Assembly: GCA_903916735.1 (NCBI GenBank)
Contig: CAIWXX010000055.1
Coordinates: forward strand, 95,422-159,421
From: an uncultured Acidobacteriota bacterium
Lineage (GTDB): Bacteria > Acidobacteriota > CAIWXX01
DNA length: 64,000 nt
Direction: 5' to 3'
The notes under the pieces are model-generated. The model was given only the letters and a program-made list of their open reading frames with translations, was not told the origin of the DNA and did no database searches. Position numbers and translations under genes: made by a program. Positions 1 to 8,327 of the stretch are shown one piece after another. How positions within the stretch are numbered: the stretch's first letter is position 1; each line of letters opens with the position of its first letter.

Positions 1-1
1 G

Positions 2-82
2 AGGGAATCTGAGAACGATTTGAGTTTGGCTGCGAAACTTCAGCAGTTGGGTCAACGCCTGATCTCGAAAAGTGAAAAATGA
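2..82 (+). CDS. C-terminal end of an unidentified protein (cut by window edge)
   Basis: The frame starting at base 2 is open to a TGA at 80-82 and gives 26 residues ending in LISKSEK. The composition (LAAKLQQLGQRL) suggests a terminal amphipathic helix. The frame would run convergently into the creatininase-family gene. It is too short to identify, and a random open frame of this size cannot be excluded. Confidence 0.35.
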   Translation, partial: RESENDLSLAAKLQQLGQRLISKSEK

Positions 83-100
83 AGACCTGGCCCTATCACG

Positions 101-844
101 TCACGTGATCTCTTCCACCAGGCAGTTCACCAGCTTTTTCAGGTAGGCTTCGCCTTTCTCAGCCGTTGCTTTTCTCGGATCTCCCAGGATACCGTTCTGC
201 GTCAAAGCCGGCATGCCTTGTTCAAAAATGATCTTGAGTTCTCTTTCGCCCGCCGGGCCGATATAACCTGGAGCCAGTCGGTCGAGAGGGATGAGATGGC
301 CCCTGAGCGCCATCATGATGGATGTTTCACTTTCGCCTGCATGGCCCCCGGATTCCTCCTCGGAGATTCCAAATTCCGCGGATGCGTCGTAAAAAATCTT
401 AATGAAGCGCATCAGATCGGTGAAGCCGGTGATATCTGCGTCGGGATGCCTCCGGCGGGCTTCGTCGATGGCATCTCTTACAGGAGCGAAATTCCCGCCA
501 TGGCTGGGAACAAAAACTATCTTTTTAAAGCCACTTCGAAGGAGGCTGTCGATATAATCATTGATCACCATTTTCAGCGTGGCTGATTTGAGAGAGATTG
601 TGCCTGGGAATGCCAGGTGGTGTTCGGAACACCCCACGCTGATTGTCCGCCCCACAAGGGCATTTCCGAGTTTCGCTGCAACCCTCTCGGCGACGACATC
701 GCCAATCAGTGCATCGGTCATCGTAGGAAGGTGTGGGCCGTGTTGCTCGGTGGAGCCGACGGCAACAAGAACTGTCTTCATTCCGCCAGCAATGGCCGTT
801 TTGATATCCGGCCAGTTCATTTCTTCAAGACGGATGGTTTTCAT
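101..844 (-). CDS. creatininase-family amidohydrolase
   Basis: The product is a 247-residue protein of the creatininase/creatinine amidohydrolase family, metal-dependent hydrolases of cyclic or linear amides. Visible family motifs are GSTEQHGPHLP near the N-terminus (Glu and His metal ligands), SEHHLAFPGTISL, and PSHGGN in the middle. A later GGHAGESETSIMM segment supplies further catalytic residues. The start at 844 is chosen because AGGAGA lies just upstream and because the family N-terminus (short helix, then the GSTEQHG strand) fits; the open frame continues upstream to 1054 without recognisable similarity. The exact substrate cannot be told: the family includes creatininase, mycofactocin maturase MftE and 3-dehydro-sugar-related enzymes. 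No MftA-type peptide gene is visible nearby. Confidence 0.85.
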   Translation of the reverse strand: MKTIRLEEMNWPDIKTAIAGGMKTVLVAVGSTEQHGPHLPTMTDALIGDVVAERVAAKLGNALVGRTISVGCSEHHLAFPGTISLKSATLKMVINDYIDSLLRSGFKKIVFVPSHGGNFAPVRDAIDEARRRHPDADITGFTDLMRFIKIFYDASAEFGISEEESGGHAGESETSIMMALRGHLIPLDRLAPGYIGPAGERELKIIFEQGMPALTQNGILGDPRKATAEKGEAYLKKLVNCLVEEIT

Positions 845-1265
845 TCTTTTCTCCTGCGGGAACAAAGAAATTGATCGATGATCAGCATTCTCGGATATTT
901 CTATCACAATTGTGAGAAAGCTATCCAACGTAATTCGCTGTTCTCTGTCTCCTTTTTTCTCAAAGCTTACGAGCGACGGTTGATCCCAGCGGCGGCCTCC
1001 ACGATGGGACGCCGCTATGCTTTCTCCAACGGCCAGCACCAGGCCGATTACCATTGTGCGAGCACTCCCTGTAACTCATGATAGTATCGGTTTGGGTGAT
1101 ATGGCTCATGCCACGGTGCAGAAACCGTCTTTAATAGCAATGGATAAATGCAGCTTTTATCCGTTTGGCATCAAGCCATTTTTTTGTTGTCGTTGATGCT
1201 AAATTGACCTAGTATGCATAGCTCGTTAAGAGCAAAAAATGGCGAATTTTCAAAAGGGGACTGCC
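845..1265. other. 421-bp divergent intergenic region
   Basis: This stretch separates the divergent creatininase-family gene and cyuA. Short frames on both strands show no recognisable protein. A run of seven T occurs near 1179. A weak -35/-10 pair (TTGTCG, 17 bases, TAGTAT ending near 1217) could serve cyuA, but both boxes match only four of six consensus bases. I see no repeats or RNA gene here. Confidence 0.4.
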
Positions 1266-2558
1266 GTGAATATTATTAAGGATATTTTTGCGAATGAGGT
1301 TTTCCCGGCCGTCGGATGCACTGAGCCTATTTCTTGCGCGTACGCATCTGCCGCTGCCGCCGAACAACTGGGTGGTCCGGTGGAAAGAATTGAGCTGACG
1401 GTTGATCCTGGCACATTTAAAAACGGCGCCGCCGTGACAATCCCGAACAGTCAAGGACAGAAGGGAAATGTAATTGCGGCGGCCATGGGCGCCGTCCTCG
1501 CCAAATCGAGCCTTCGTCTGGAGATCTTGAAAGAGGTCGACCAGGAAGTCCTCGAAAAAGCAAAGAAACTGATTGACACGGGGTGCGTGCGTTATCAGTG
1601 CAGGGAGGATACGGCCGGCTTTCACCTAGAAGTGATCGCCGAAGGATGCGCTTCTCGTGTGAGTTGTATCGTCTCAGAAGGGCACACGAACATAACAAGC
1701 CTGGAGAAGGATGGCCGATCAATTATCCAGGGCCACCCACACGCCGGCACTGCGGGCAACGCATATCAGGTTCGCCTCCGGTCGATGAAGCTGGAGGAGG
1801 TGCTGCGCGAAGTCATTCAGCTCGATGATGCGGCGCGTGCTTATATCCAGCGAGGCATTGACATGAACCTGGCCATTTCTGAAAAAGGCGTCGATCTGAA
1901 GAGAAACGCATACCAGATCAAGCATATGATGAAACAAGGCCTCATGTCGGATGATTTATTTTACCGCGTGAAACTGCGGGTTGCGTCCGCTCTGGATGCT
2001 CGCATGGGCGGCTTGGCGGAGCCGGTGATGACAAGCGGCGGGTCCGGCAACCAGGGCGTGCTCACGATTTTACTCCCTTACCTCGTGGGGCGGGATCAGG
2101 ATGTGGATCTGGCTCGTATCCAGGAGAGCATTGCCATCAGCCATGCGGTTAATTCCTACATCAAGCGCTTTACCGGTGAACTATCGGTGATTTGCGGCTG
2201 TGCTATTGCCGCCAGTATTGCCGCCGCGATTGCCGTCGTGTATCAGAAAGCCGGTATCGACATGGAAAAAATCACCTTCGCCATCGATAACATCATCGGA
2301 GATCTCTGCGGGATCATCTGCGACGGAGCCAAATCGGGCTGTTCCATGAAAATTGTGACCGGCGCCGATACGGCTATGCGTTCAGCCTTCATGGCTCTGG
2401 AGGGCTATGGAGTATCGAAGGACGATGGAGTCATTGGGAGCTCGGCGGAGGAATCGATCCGCAATCTGAGCAGGATTTCCCTCGAAGGCATGGGTTTGGT
2501 GGATTCCACAGTAGTGCATATCTTGCAGGGGAAGACCCCCCGGCGGGGCCAGGCCTGA
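1266..2558 (+). CDS. cyuA: L-cysteine desulfidase (CyuA/YhaM, UPF0597 family)
   Basis: The product is a 430-residue protein of the UPF0597/serine dehydratase-alpha-like family, oxygen-sensitive Fe-S enzymes that split L-cysteine into pyruvate, ammonia and sulfide. Evidence is the N-terminal FPAVGCTEPISCAYA segment, the MTSGGSGNQG glycine-rich loop, and clustered cysteines in CGCAIAAS and CGIICDGAKSGCSMK that match the [4Fe-4S] ligands of the family. An upstream in-frame ATG at 1239 exists. GTG at 1266 is preferred because AAAAGGGGA sits five bases before it and NIIKDIF is the usual family start. The gene stands alone; the enzyme fits anaerobic cysteine catabolism. Family assignment is firm; cysteine specificity is inferred. 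Confidence 0.88.
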   Translation: MNIIKDIFANEVFPAVGCTEPISCAYASAAAAEQLGGPVERIELTVDPGTFKNGAAVTIPNSQGQKGNVIAAAMGAVLAKSSLRLEILKEVDQEVLEKAKKLIDTGCVRYQCREDTAGFHLEVIAEGCASRVSCIVSEGHTNITSLEKDGRSIIQGHPHAGTAGNAYQVRLRSMKLEEVLREVIQLDDAARAYIQRGIDMNLAISEKGVDLKRNAYQIKHMMKQGLMSDDLFYRVKLRVASALDARMGGLAEPVMTSGGSGNQGVLTILLPYLVGRDQDVDLARIQESIAISHAVNSYIKRFTGELSVICGCAIAASIAAAIAVVYQKAGIDMEKITFAIDNIIGDLCGIICDGAKSGCSMKIVTGADTAMRSAFMALEGYGVSKDDGVIGSSAEESIRNLSRISLEGMGLVDSTVVHILQGKTPRRGQA

Positions 2559-2690
2559 TTGGACCATATCGAGGGGTATGATGATGAGCAGTTCGATGGC
2601 GCTACCACATTCAACAATGCATCGGGGTACGGGGTCGTGGGGGCGATGCCTGGGTGGGCGGAGCTCCCGTCAAAGGGTCATGATGGTGCC

Positions 2691-2837
2691 ATGAGCAGCT
2701 TCCCGCGCTTCCCGCGAGGCAAGGTCCGCATCGGATTGTTGGGTGTAGCATTCGATGAGAGCTCATTTTATCAGCGCGGTAGCAAGCTTGCTCCATCTCG
2801 CATTGCGCGCAGCATTCTTATGGTCAGCCTGTTTTAG
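2691..2837 (+). pseudogene. possible N-terminal remnant of an agmatinase/arginase-family hydrolase
   Basis: The 48 codons from ATG 2691 end in a frame that reads RIGLLGVAFDESSFYQRG then SKLAPSRIARSI. This resembles the first strand and loop of ureohydrolases, typically GxPFDxGSxxRxGxxxGPxAIR. The frame stops at 2837, far short of the roughly 300 residues of the family, and no metal-binding DAHxD block follows. The next gene begins 75 bases later. It is read as a truncated relic; chance resemblance is possible. The rest of 2559-2912 holds nothing else I recognise. Confidence 0.35.
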
Positions 2838-2912
2838 ATTACAATAGCCTATGTGTTGGTCCAGGAGCATGGGAGCGGAGATGATGCCGCGCCGCTGGGC
2901 GGAGGACAATGG

Positions 2913-3716
2913 ATGAGGCAGGTTGAGCTTTTTAATCGGATGACAAAAGTGCTTGAAGAGAATCGTGAGTTTGCTGTTGCCCGGTTGCTGTTCAGCGAGG
3001 GGAGCGCGCCTCAGGAGCCCGGCGCCGGGATGATTATTTTCCCTAATGGTTCGACGGAAGGCACGATTGGCGGCGGACCTTTTGAGGCACAGGTGATTGC
3101 TGACGCTTTAAATCTCATTCGAAGCGGGAAAATCTTGCACAAACGCTATGAGTTCACGCGAGAAGGCCTGGGCATGCTCTGTTGCGGCGCCGCCGATGTT
3201 CTGATCGAGACCTTTCGCCGGCCCTGGAACTTGTGGATCTTCGGTGGAGGACACGTCGGCCAGGCCCTTTGCCGAATGGCCGCTCAGATCGGCATCTTCC
3301 GGATGACGGTGTTCGACGATCGCATCGAGTATGCAACTCGCGAGCGGCACCCAGATGCAGATTCCGTGATCCTGACAGATCCGGAATACTGCAACAATGT
3401 CCCGATTCCAGATCTTACTACGTTTGTAGTAATTGTGACCCGTGGACATTCTATGGATCAGAAGCTCGTCGCTCGGTTATCTCCGCACGATTCAGCATAC
3501 ATCGGGATGATGGGTAGTGTTTCCAAAAAGAAGGCGATGATCAGCGAATTGGAAGCTCAGGGGGTCGAGCCGCAGCACCTCGCGAAGGTTGAAATTCCAA
3601 TCGGCTTGCCTCTTGGCGGCAAGGCGCTCCCGGAGGTTGCATTGAGCATTCTGGCTCGTCTCGTACAAGTCAAGAATGAACTCGAAACCCGACACAAATC
3701 AAGCGGCAGAGACTAA
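2913..3716 (+). CDS. XdhC/CoxI-family molybdenum hydroxylase maturation protein
   Basis: The product is a 267-residue protein. The N-terminal half carries the XdhC/CoxI signature (MIIFPNGSTEGTIGGG, then LGMLCCGAADVLIE). The C-terminal half is a Rossmann-type domain beginning WIFGGGHVGQALC, with GHSMDQ and IGMMGS segments typical of XdhC. Members bind the molybdenum cofactor and assist its sulfuration and insertion into xanthine-dehydrogenase-like enzymes. The start at 2913 is set by GGAGG at 2901-2905; the longer frame from 2853 has no ribosome site. No molybdenum hydroxylase is present in the window, so its client lies elsewhere. Confidence 0.82.
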   Translation: MRQVELFNRMTKVLEENREFAVARLLFSEGSAPQEPGAGMIIFPNGSTEGTIGGGPFEAQVIADALNLIRSGKILHKRYEFTREGLGMLCCGAADVLIETFRRPWNLWIFGGGHVGQALCRMAAQIGIFRMTVFDDRIEYATRERHPDADSVILTDPEYCNNVPIPDLTTFVVIVTRGHSMDQKLVARLSPHDSAYIGMMGSVSKKKAMISELEAQGVEPQHLAKVEIPIGLPLGGKALPEVALSILARLVQVKNELETRHKSSGRD

Positions 3717-3721
3717 TGATT

Positions 3722-3749
3722 TTGACTTTTTCCCCGCGTTTCATATAAT
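3722..3749 (+). promoter_or_regulatory. sigma70-type promoter for the HU/IHF-type gene
   Basis: TTGACT at 3722-3727 and a perfect TATAAT at 3744-3749 are separated by 16 bases, 25 bases before the HU-like ATG at 3775. The leader includes an AAAGGGAG ribosome site. This is one of the best promoters in the window. Confidence 0.75.
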
Positions 3750-3774
3750 CTCCCGGATTACAAAGGGAGTTCGC

Positions 3775-4065
3775 ATGATCAAGTCTGATATCATCGACGC
3801 CGTTTCAGAAAAACTAACCTATAACCGCCCCAAAGCGGAGATGGCGGTGGAGGATCTGCTCCAGCTCTTGAAAGACTCCCTGAAAGATGGCGGGAGAATT
3901 GAGCTGCGGGGTTTCGGCGTTTTTCTGGTCAGGCCCAAGAAAACAGGTGTTGGGAGAAATCCGAAGACTGGGGAGCAGATACCATTGCAGCCCGGCAAGG
4001 TTATTAAGTTCAAGCCCAGCAAGGATGTTCTCTCGGCTGAGAGCGCTCCACAGATCATCGGGTAA
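3775..4065 (+). CDS. HU/IHF-family DNA-binding protein
   Basis: The product is a 96-residue nucleoid protein. The N-terminal helix pair MIKSDIIDAVSEKL is followed by the family strand RIELRGFGVF and the arm segment GRNPKTGEQI, with the conserved proline at the arm tip region, ending in VIKFKPSK. Length is typical (about 90). It bends or compacts DNA. The start at 3775 is chosen over an upstream in-frame ATG because the promoter and ribosome site directly precede it. HU cannot be separated from IHF by eye. Confidence 0.93.
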   Translation: MIKSDIIDAVSEKLTYNRPKAEMAVEDLLQLLKDSLKDGGRIELRGFGVFLVRPKKTGVGRNPKTGEQIPLQPGKVIKFKPSKDVLSAESAPQIIG

Positions 4066-4162
4066 GACCGGATACCCGGTGGATCAGTTTCGAATCGATC
4101 GAAGAGACGGCCTACCCGGGAGCACGGAGAGTCCCGCTATTCGTGTTCGCATCGCCGTACCC

Positions 4163-5098
4163 ATGTCATTGCAACAGCCAAATAGAACTCAACCTGTCTC
4201 TTATCGTACCAACCTCCTGCTCTTCATCCTCACATTTTTGACGACACTCATTTTCGGCGCCTACTATCAGATCGATTTCATGATGAGCAGGCCGATTGCA
4301 CTCGGCGTTTTTGAATTTCTGGGGCGACTCTTCGCGCACCCGCTGTATCTCCTTTACGGATTGCCCTTTTCATTCACGCTTCTGATCATCTTGCTCTCGC
4401 ATGAAATGGGGCATTACTTGGCCTGCCGATATTATGGCATCGTCGCCACGCTGCCGTTTTTTATCCCTGGACCGATTTCCCCGGTCGGCACGTTCGGTGC
4501 TTTTATAAAAATTAAGTCTCCGATCACCAATAAAAAGGCGCTTTTTGATATTGGGATTGCGGGCCCGCTAGCCGGCTTCATCATGGCGGTTCCTGCAATG
4601 GCCATCGGACTGGCCGCGAGTCATATCTGTGAGCCCTCCCGGATTCCTGCGCCCGGTTCAGAGGTGGACGTGATGGGGGTGCCGCTCGTTTACAAAATCT
4701 TGGTACTCTTTTTCCCCCAGTTCAATCACGACATCATTGCTTTTCACCCAATTTGGTTCGCCTCCTGGTTCGGACTTCTCGCCACGGCTTTGAATCTCTT
4801 CCCCATCGGGCAGCTGGATGGCGGCCATATTCTCTATGCCGTCGTCGGCCGGAGATTCCGCTGGCTCACACGTATTTTCTGGGCATGCACAATTTTTCTC
4901 GGAGTCCTTGTCTCATCTCATTGGCTTGCCTGGTCGCTGCTGACTCTCATTCTGGGACTCGATCATCCGCCGACGTGGGATGAGCGAGATCCTATCGGGC
5001 GAGGGCGTCTCATTCTCTTTTTCGTCGCTATTCTGATTTTTGTGCTTTCTTTTATGCCGGCGCCGATTTCCAGGCAGGTTTTTCAAACTTTCAGATAG
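4163..5098 (+). CDS. site-2-type membrane metalloprotease (M50 family)
   Basis: The product is a roughly 311-residue polytopic membrane protein. The zinc motif HEMGH lies in an early membrane helix (LLSHEMGHYLACRYYG), and the second motif GQLDGGH supplies the aspartate ligand near the C-terminus. Between them lies PFFIPGPISPVGTFGAFI, typical of the compact S2P/M50 group without PDZ domains. Proteins of this class cut substrates within the membrane. ATG 4163 is the first start after the HU-like gene that keeps the first membrane helix; no strong ribosome site is visible, so a start slightly upstream is possible. Substrate unknown. Confidence 0.85.
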   Translation: MSLQQPNRTQPVSYRTNLLLFILTFLTTLIFGAYYQIDFMMSRPIALGVFEFLGRLFAHPLYLLYGLPFSFTLLIILLSHEMGHYLACRYYGIVATLPFFIPGPISPVGTFGAFIKIKSPITNKKALFDIGIAGPLAGFIMAVPAMAIGLAASHICEPSRIPAPGSEVDVMGVPLVYKILVLFFPQFNHDIIAFHPIWFASWFGLLATALNLFPIGQLDGGHILYAVVGRRFRWLTRIFWACTIFLGVLVSSHWLAWSLLTLILGLDHPPTWDERDPIGRGRLILFFVAILIFVLSFMPAPISRQVFQTFR

Positions 5099-5125
5099 AC
5101 AACACGATCGCTTCGGGATGCCTCT

Positions 5126-7204
5126 TCAGGGAAAGAGCTCGGACATTGTCAATAGAAAAAAGCAGTTGTGCGGCAACCATGGTTCATTTGTCTCATAGCT
5201 GTTGCCGAGGATATCGAAGCGCGGTTCCGGGCTGTCGATTGATTCGCGAGTGAGGCCGTTCGGGATGGCGCCCGGCACGGCGCCGTTGCTATGGCCGGGC
5301 AGTTTATCATATCGATGGTGGTAAAACTGCGGGTTATAGCTTCCCATGCCTTGGATCATGCAGACTCCGAAGGGATTCTTCCCCATGATCCAGTCGAGAT
5401 GATTTTGGATGATTGATTTATATGCAGCCGTTAACTTGATGGATTTTCCGGCCAGGGCAGCGGCCCAGGCAACAGAGAGGTAGTCGGAATTTTCGCCGAC
5501 CTTCCAAGCATCAATCCCATCGTAGGGGAAAAAGAAGGTTGATGAGTCGTACGGCTGCACTCCGAACGCATTTCGATTCAGAGAGGTGACACTCCTCAGA
5601 TATCTCCTGAGCGACTTGCGGATCATGGGAGTCGACGAATCAGTTGGGTTGGAAGCGGCCCAGTAGGCGAGGCCGGCCGCGCCGACCCCGCGATCTGTCA
5701 GATTGTAGCGCGGGAAGCTTCCATCGCTATTTTGCAAGGCGATCAACTCATTCACATGCGTCTGCGCCTGATCGCGGTATTTGACCTCGCCCGTCTGTGC
5801 ATAGAGAAGGGTGTCCAAGATGACGAGGCGCCCAAGATTCTGCGCGTCAACCGGCGGCTCGGCCGAGCACACCCTCTGCCAGAGGCTCCGCGCCCTATCG
5901 AGGTAATCGGTGCGCGCGGCGAGTGGCGAGAGAATCGCAAATCCGGCGGCCGCCAATTGGTTGTCGGTACTCCAGATGGGCGCTGTCAGTATCTCCCGAT
6001 CATCTCCATTTCCTGGAATTCCGTCCGTCTCGTCTTCGGGGCGTCCCCAAAAATACTGGCGATTGTAAATGCCGAACAGGAGCCTGCCTGTGGATGGATC
6101 GATGAGCTGTGTCAAAAAAACGGCGCCCCACTTCGATTCATCGAGCAACTTCTGATAGGTGCTCATCCCCACTCGTTGTGAAGCGAGTCGGCTCAGCGCA
6201 AAGAATGATAACGGTTCGCCATAGGCCGTTTTGATATAATCCCCGGCATCGTGCCAGCCCCCGATGATCGGGATGTGAGTACCATCCAGGTTGCCGTCAT
6301 CAAGATGGCAATAACTATGCCAGCCGGTGATTTTGGCCCCACAACGCTGGTAGTAGAAAAACTGGCGAGCAAGATCTTCGGCTTTGGCATATGGATTCGC
6401 AGAAATACGGAAGCTGTATGAGATGAGGCCGCTTGGCTGGAGCCGAACCCGATATGTCCCTTCTGTATCGACTGAGGAAAAATCCCCCCGCAGGTAATAG
6501 TAGCTCCATCCACGAGGCGTCGAGGCAGGAACGGTCGAGCCGGTGCGGACGATGTTGCCTGTACTTGACAGGATCTCAAATGTCCCTGTCGACAACGGCT
6601 GGGTTGATTGCACAAGAAATGTCTTCGGCCATCCGATGCGGTAGCCGATCTGGTTAACAAGAATATCCGTGCGTGGATAGCTCGCGATATTCACCGCAAC
6701 ATCATCGACCCAAACCGATCCGGCACCGCTCTCGCCAGCGCAAATCACCTGGTAGCGGCCGGCGCCCTGAGGAGGCTGCGTGTCGGTGAGCACAATCTGC
6801 TTCCAGTCATACGTCCCTCCGTCGACGAGAATGCGTTTGATCTTGACGACATTCTCATGGTTGAACCAGATGAGCCAGAGATGGAATCTTCCGGCCTGGC
6901 TGGCTTTGACCCATGATGAGACGGTGATGCTTTTCTCCCACGGATAAAAGGGAAGTTTTTCGCTGCCGATGCCATAGATTCCTAGAATTTGCGACAACCG
7001 GAGTGAGGCTGAACCGCTTCGATAGATCGTGAGATCTTGCTCAAGGTGGCCCAATCCGAGTTGATCGTACCCTTTCCATCCAACCGGAGTATCATCCTTC
7101 ATTCTCTCGAATGAACCGTTGGAAATGGGATCGGCCCATACCCATTGAGCCAAGGCCAGCACGGTGAGTGCGTACGCAAAACATATCATTTTCAGGCGGT
7201 CCAT
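5126..7204 (-). CDS. secreted GH9 endoglucanase with N-terminal CBM-like and Ig-like domains
   Basis: The product is a 692-residue secreted glycoside hydrolase family 9 protein. Residues 1-24 are a signal peptide ending VWA. Residues 25-175 look like a CBM4/9-type beta-sandwich (SNGSFE start, VWVDDV end). Residues 178-268 form the CelD-type Ig-like domain (ILVNQIGYR). The catalytic alpha/alpha barrel follows, with WHDAGDY at 317-323 (catalytic base aspartates), MGKNPFG at 607, HHRYD at 629, and the acid glutamate in YETNEPW near 674. It should cut beta-1,4-glucans outside the cell or in the periplasm. AAAGGA precedes the ATG. No dockerin or sorting signal is seen. Confidence 0.92.
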   Translation of the reverse strand: MDRLKMICFAYALTVLALAQWVWADPISNGSFERMKDDTPVGWKGYDQLGLGHLEQDLTIYRSGSASLRLSQILGIYGIGSEKLPFYPWEKSITVSSWVKASQAGRFHLWLIWFNHENVVKIKRILVDGGTYDWKQIVLTDTQPPQGAGRYQVICAGESGAGSVWVDDVAVNIASYPRTDILVNQIGYRIGWPKTFLVQSTQPLSTGTFEILSSTGNIVRTGSTVPASTPRGWSYYYLRGDFSSVDTEGTYRVRLQPSGLISYSFRISANPYAKAEDLARQFFYYQRCGAKITGWHSYCHLDDGNLDGTHIPIIGGWHDAGDYIKTAYGEPLSFFALSRLASQRVGMSTYQKLLDESKWGAVFLTQLIDPSTGRLLFGIYNRQYFWGRPEDETDGIPGNGDDREILTAPIWSTDNQLAAAGFAILSPLAARTDYLDRARSLWQRVCSAEPPVDAQNLGRLVILDTLLYAQTGEVKYRDQAQTHVNELIALQNSDGSFPRYNLTDRGVGAAGLAYWAASNPTDSSTPMIRKSLRRYLRSVTSLNRNAFGVQPYDSSTFFFPYDGIDAWKVGENSDYLSVAWAAALAGKSIKLTAAYKSIIQNHLDWIMGKNPFGVCMIQGMGSYNPQFYHHRYDKLPGHSNGAVPGAIPNGLTRESIDSPEPRFDILGNSYETNEPWLPHNCFFLLTMSELFP

Positions 7205-7472
7205 GAAAATCCTTTCAAAAAGGCAGTGAAGAAATAAATCTCCAGTAAGGCCTTTTGCATACTCAAACTATTCTACTTCATTCCTTCTGAAATTTTTAAC
7301 GGGCCGGCATTCTCCGGGAGTGGTCATCGGCCCGGCTGCCGAGCGGGATGAGTGCGACCAAGTTGATTGAGTCTCGATGAGTTGGTATGGTAATAGTCTT
7401 GAGATGAAAGGGAACTGAAGAATTGCCACGCACGTATCACTATTACTGAATCCGCCGGGAGAGATAATCAAA

Positions 7473-8327
7473 ATGTACGAAATCCTTCGCAAGGAAGACA
7501 TTGCTCCGCGTGTCTGCAAGTACGTTGTCCGCGCCCCGGCCGTTGCCCGGGCTAGAAAGGCTGGGCAATTTGTTATTATCCGGCCGAAAAATGACTCGGA
7601 ACGGATTCCGCTGACGATCGCCGATGGGGACGAGGAGACAATTACGCTTGTTGTCCAGGAAGTCGGTAAGACAACGGCCATCATGGCCGACCTCAAGGAG
7701 GGCGATTCGCTATCCGACGTCTGTGGGCCCCTTGGCAAACCGACTCACATCGAGAAGGTCGGTACGGTTGTCATCATTGGAGGGGGCATCGGAATCGCGC
7801 CGGCACACCCGATCGCTCAGGCCATGAAGGTCATTGGCAATCGGGTTCTCACCATTCTCGGCGCCCGCAGCCAGGACTTGCTCATCATGGAAGAAGAAAT
7901 GCGGCGCGCTTCCGACGAGGTCATCATCATGACGGATGATGGGAGCTATGGGAAAAAGGGTTTTGTCACTCATGCCTTGCAAGATCTCATCAATGCCGGA
8001 AATGAGATCCGGCAAGTGGTCGCCATTGGACCAGCGATCATGATGAAGATGGTATGCAAGGTAACTCTGCCTCTCCATATCCCAACACTCGTCAGCCTTA
8101 ACACGATCATGATTGACGGCACCGGGATGTGCGGCGGTTGCCGAGTCACGGTTGATGGAAAAACACAATTCGTCTGTGTTGACGGCCCCGAGTTTGACGG
8201 GCATCAGGTTGATTTCGATCTGATGATGCGCCGCCAGGCAATGTATCTGGAACAGGAGCGCTTGTCCTACGATAGCTACGTTCAGAAACACCGATGCAAG
8301 CTGACCCCCGAGGCGGAGGCTCTATGA
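7473..8327 (+). CDS. nfnA: NADH-dependent ferredoxin:NADP oxidoreductase small subunit (NfnA)
   Basis: The product is a 284-residue FAD and [2Fe-2S] protein of the ferredoxin-NADP reductase superfamily. Features are an N-terminal beta-barrel with AGQFVIIRP and RIPLTIAD (flavin binding), a nucleotide-binding IIGGGIGIAP segment, and the C-terminal cluster motif GMCGGCRVTVDG with a further cysteine in FVCVDGP. In NfnAB this subunit oxidises NADH and bifurcates electrons. The downstream gene overlaps by four bases and encodes the partner. The 268-bp divergent spacer toward the GH9 gene would hold both promoters. Paralogues in sulfide or dihydroorotate dehydrogenases look alike, but the partner gene settles the assignment. 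Confidence 0.9.
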   Translation: MYEILRKEDIAPRVCKYVVRAPAVARARKAGQFVIIRPKNDSERIPLTIADGDEETITLVVQEVGKTTAIMADLKEGDSLSDVCGPLGKPTHIEKVGTVVIIGGGIGIAPAHPIAQAMKVIGNRVLTILGARSQDLLIMEEEMRRASDEVIIMTDDGSYGKKGFVTHALQDLINAGNEIRQVVAIGPAIMMKMVCKVTLPLHIPTLVSLNTIMIDGTGMCGGCRVTVDGKTQFVCVDGPEFDGHQVDFDLMMRRQAMYLEQERLSYDSYVQKHRCKLTPEAEAL

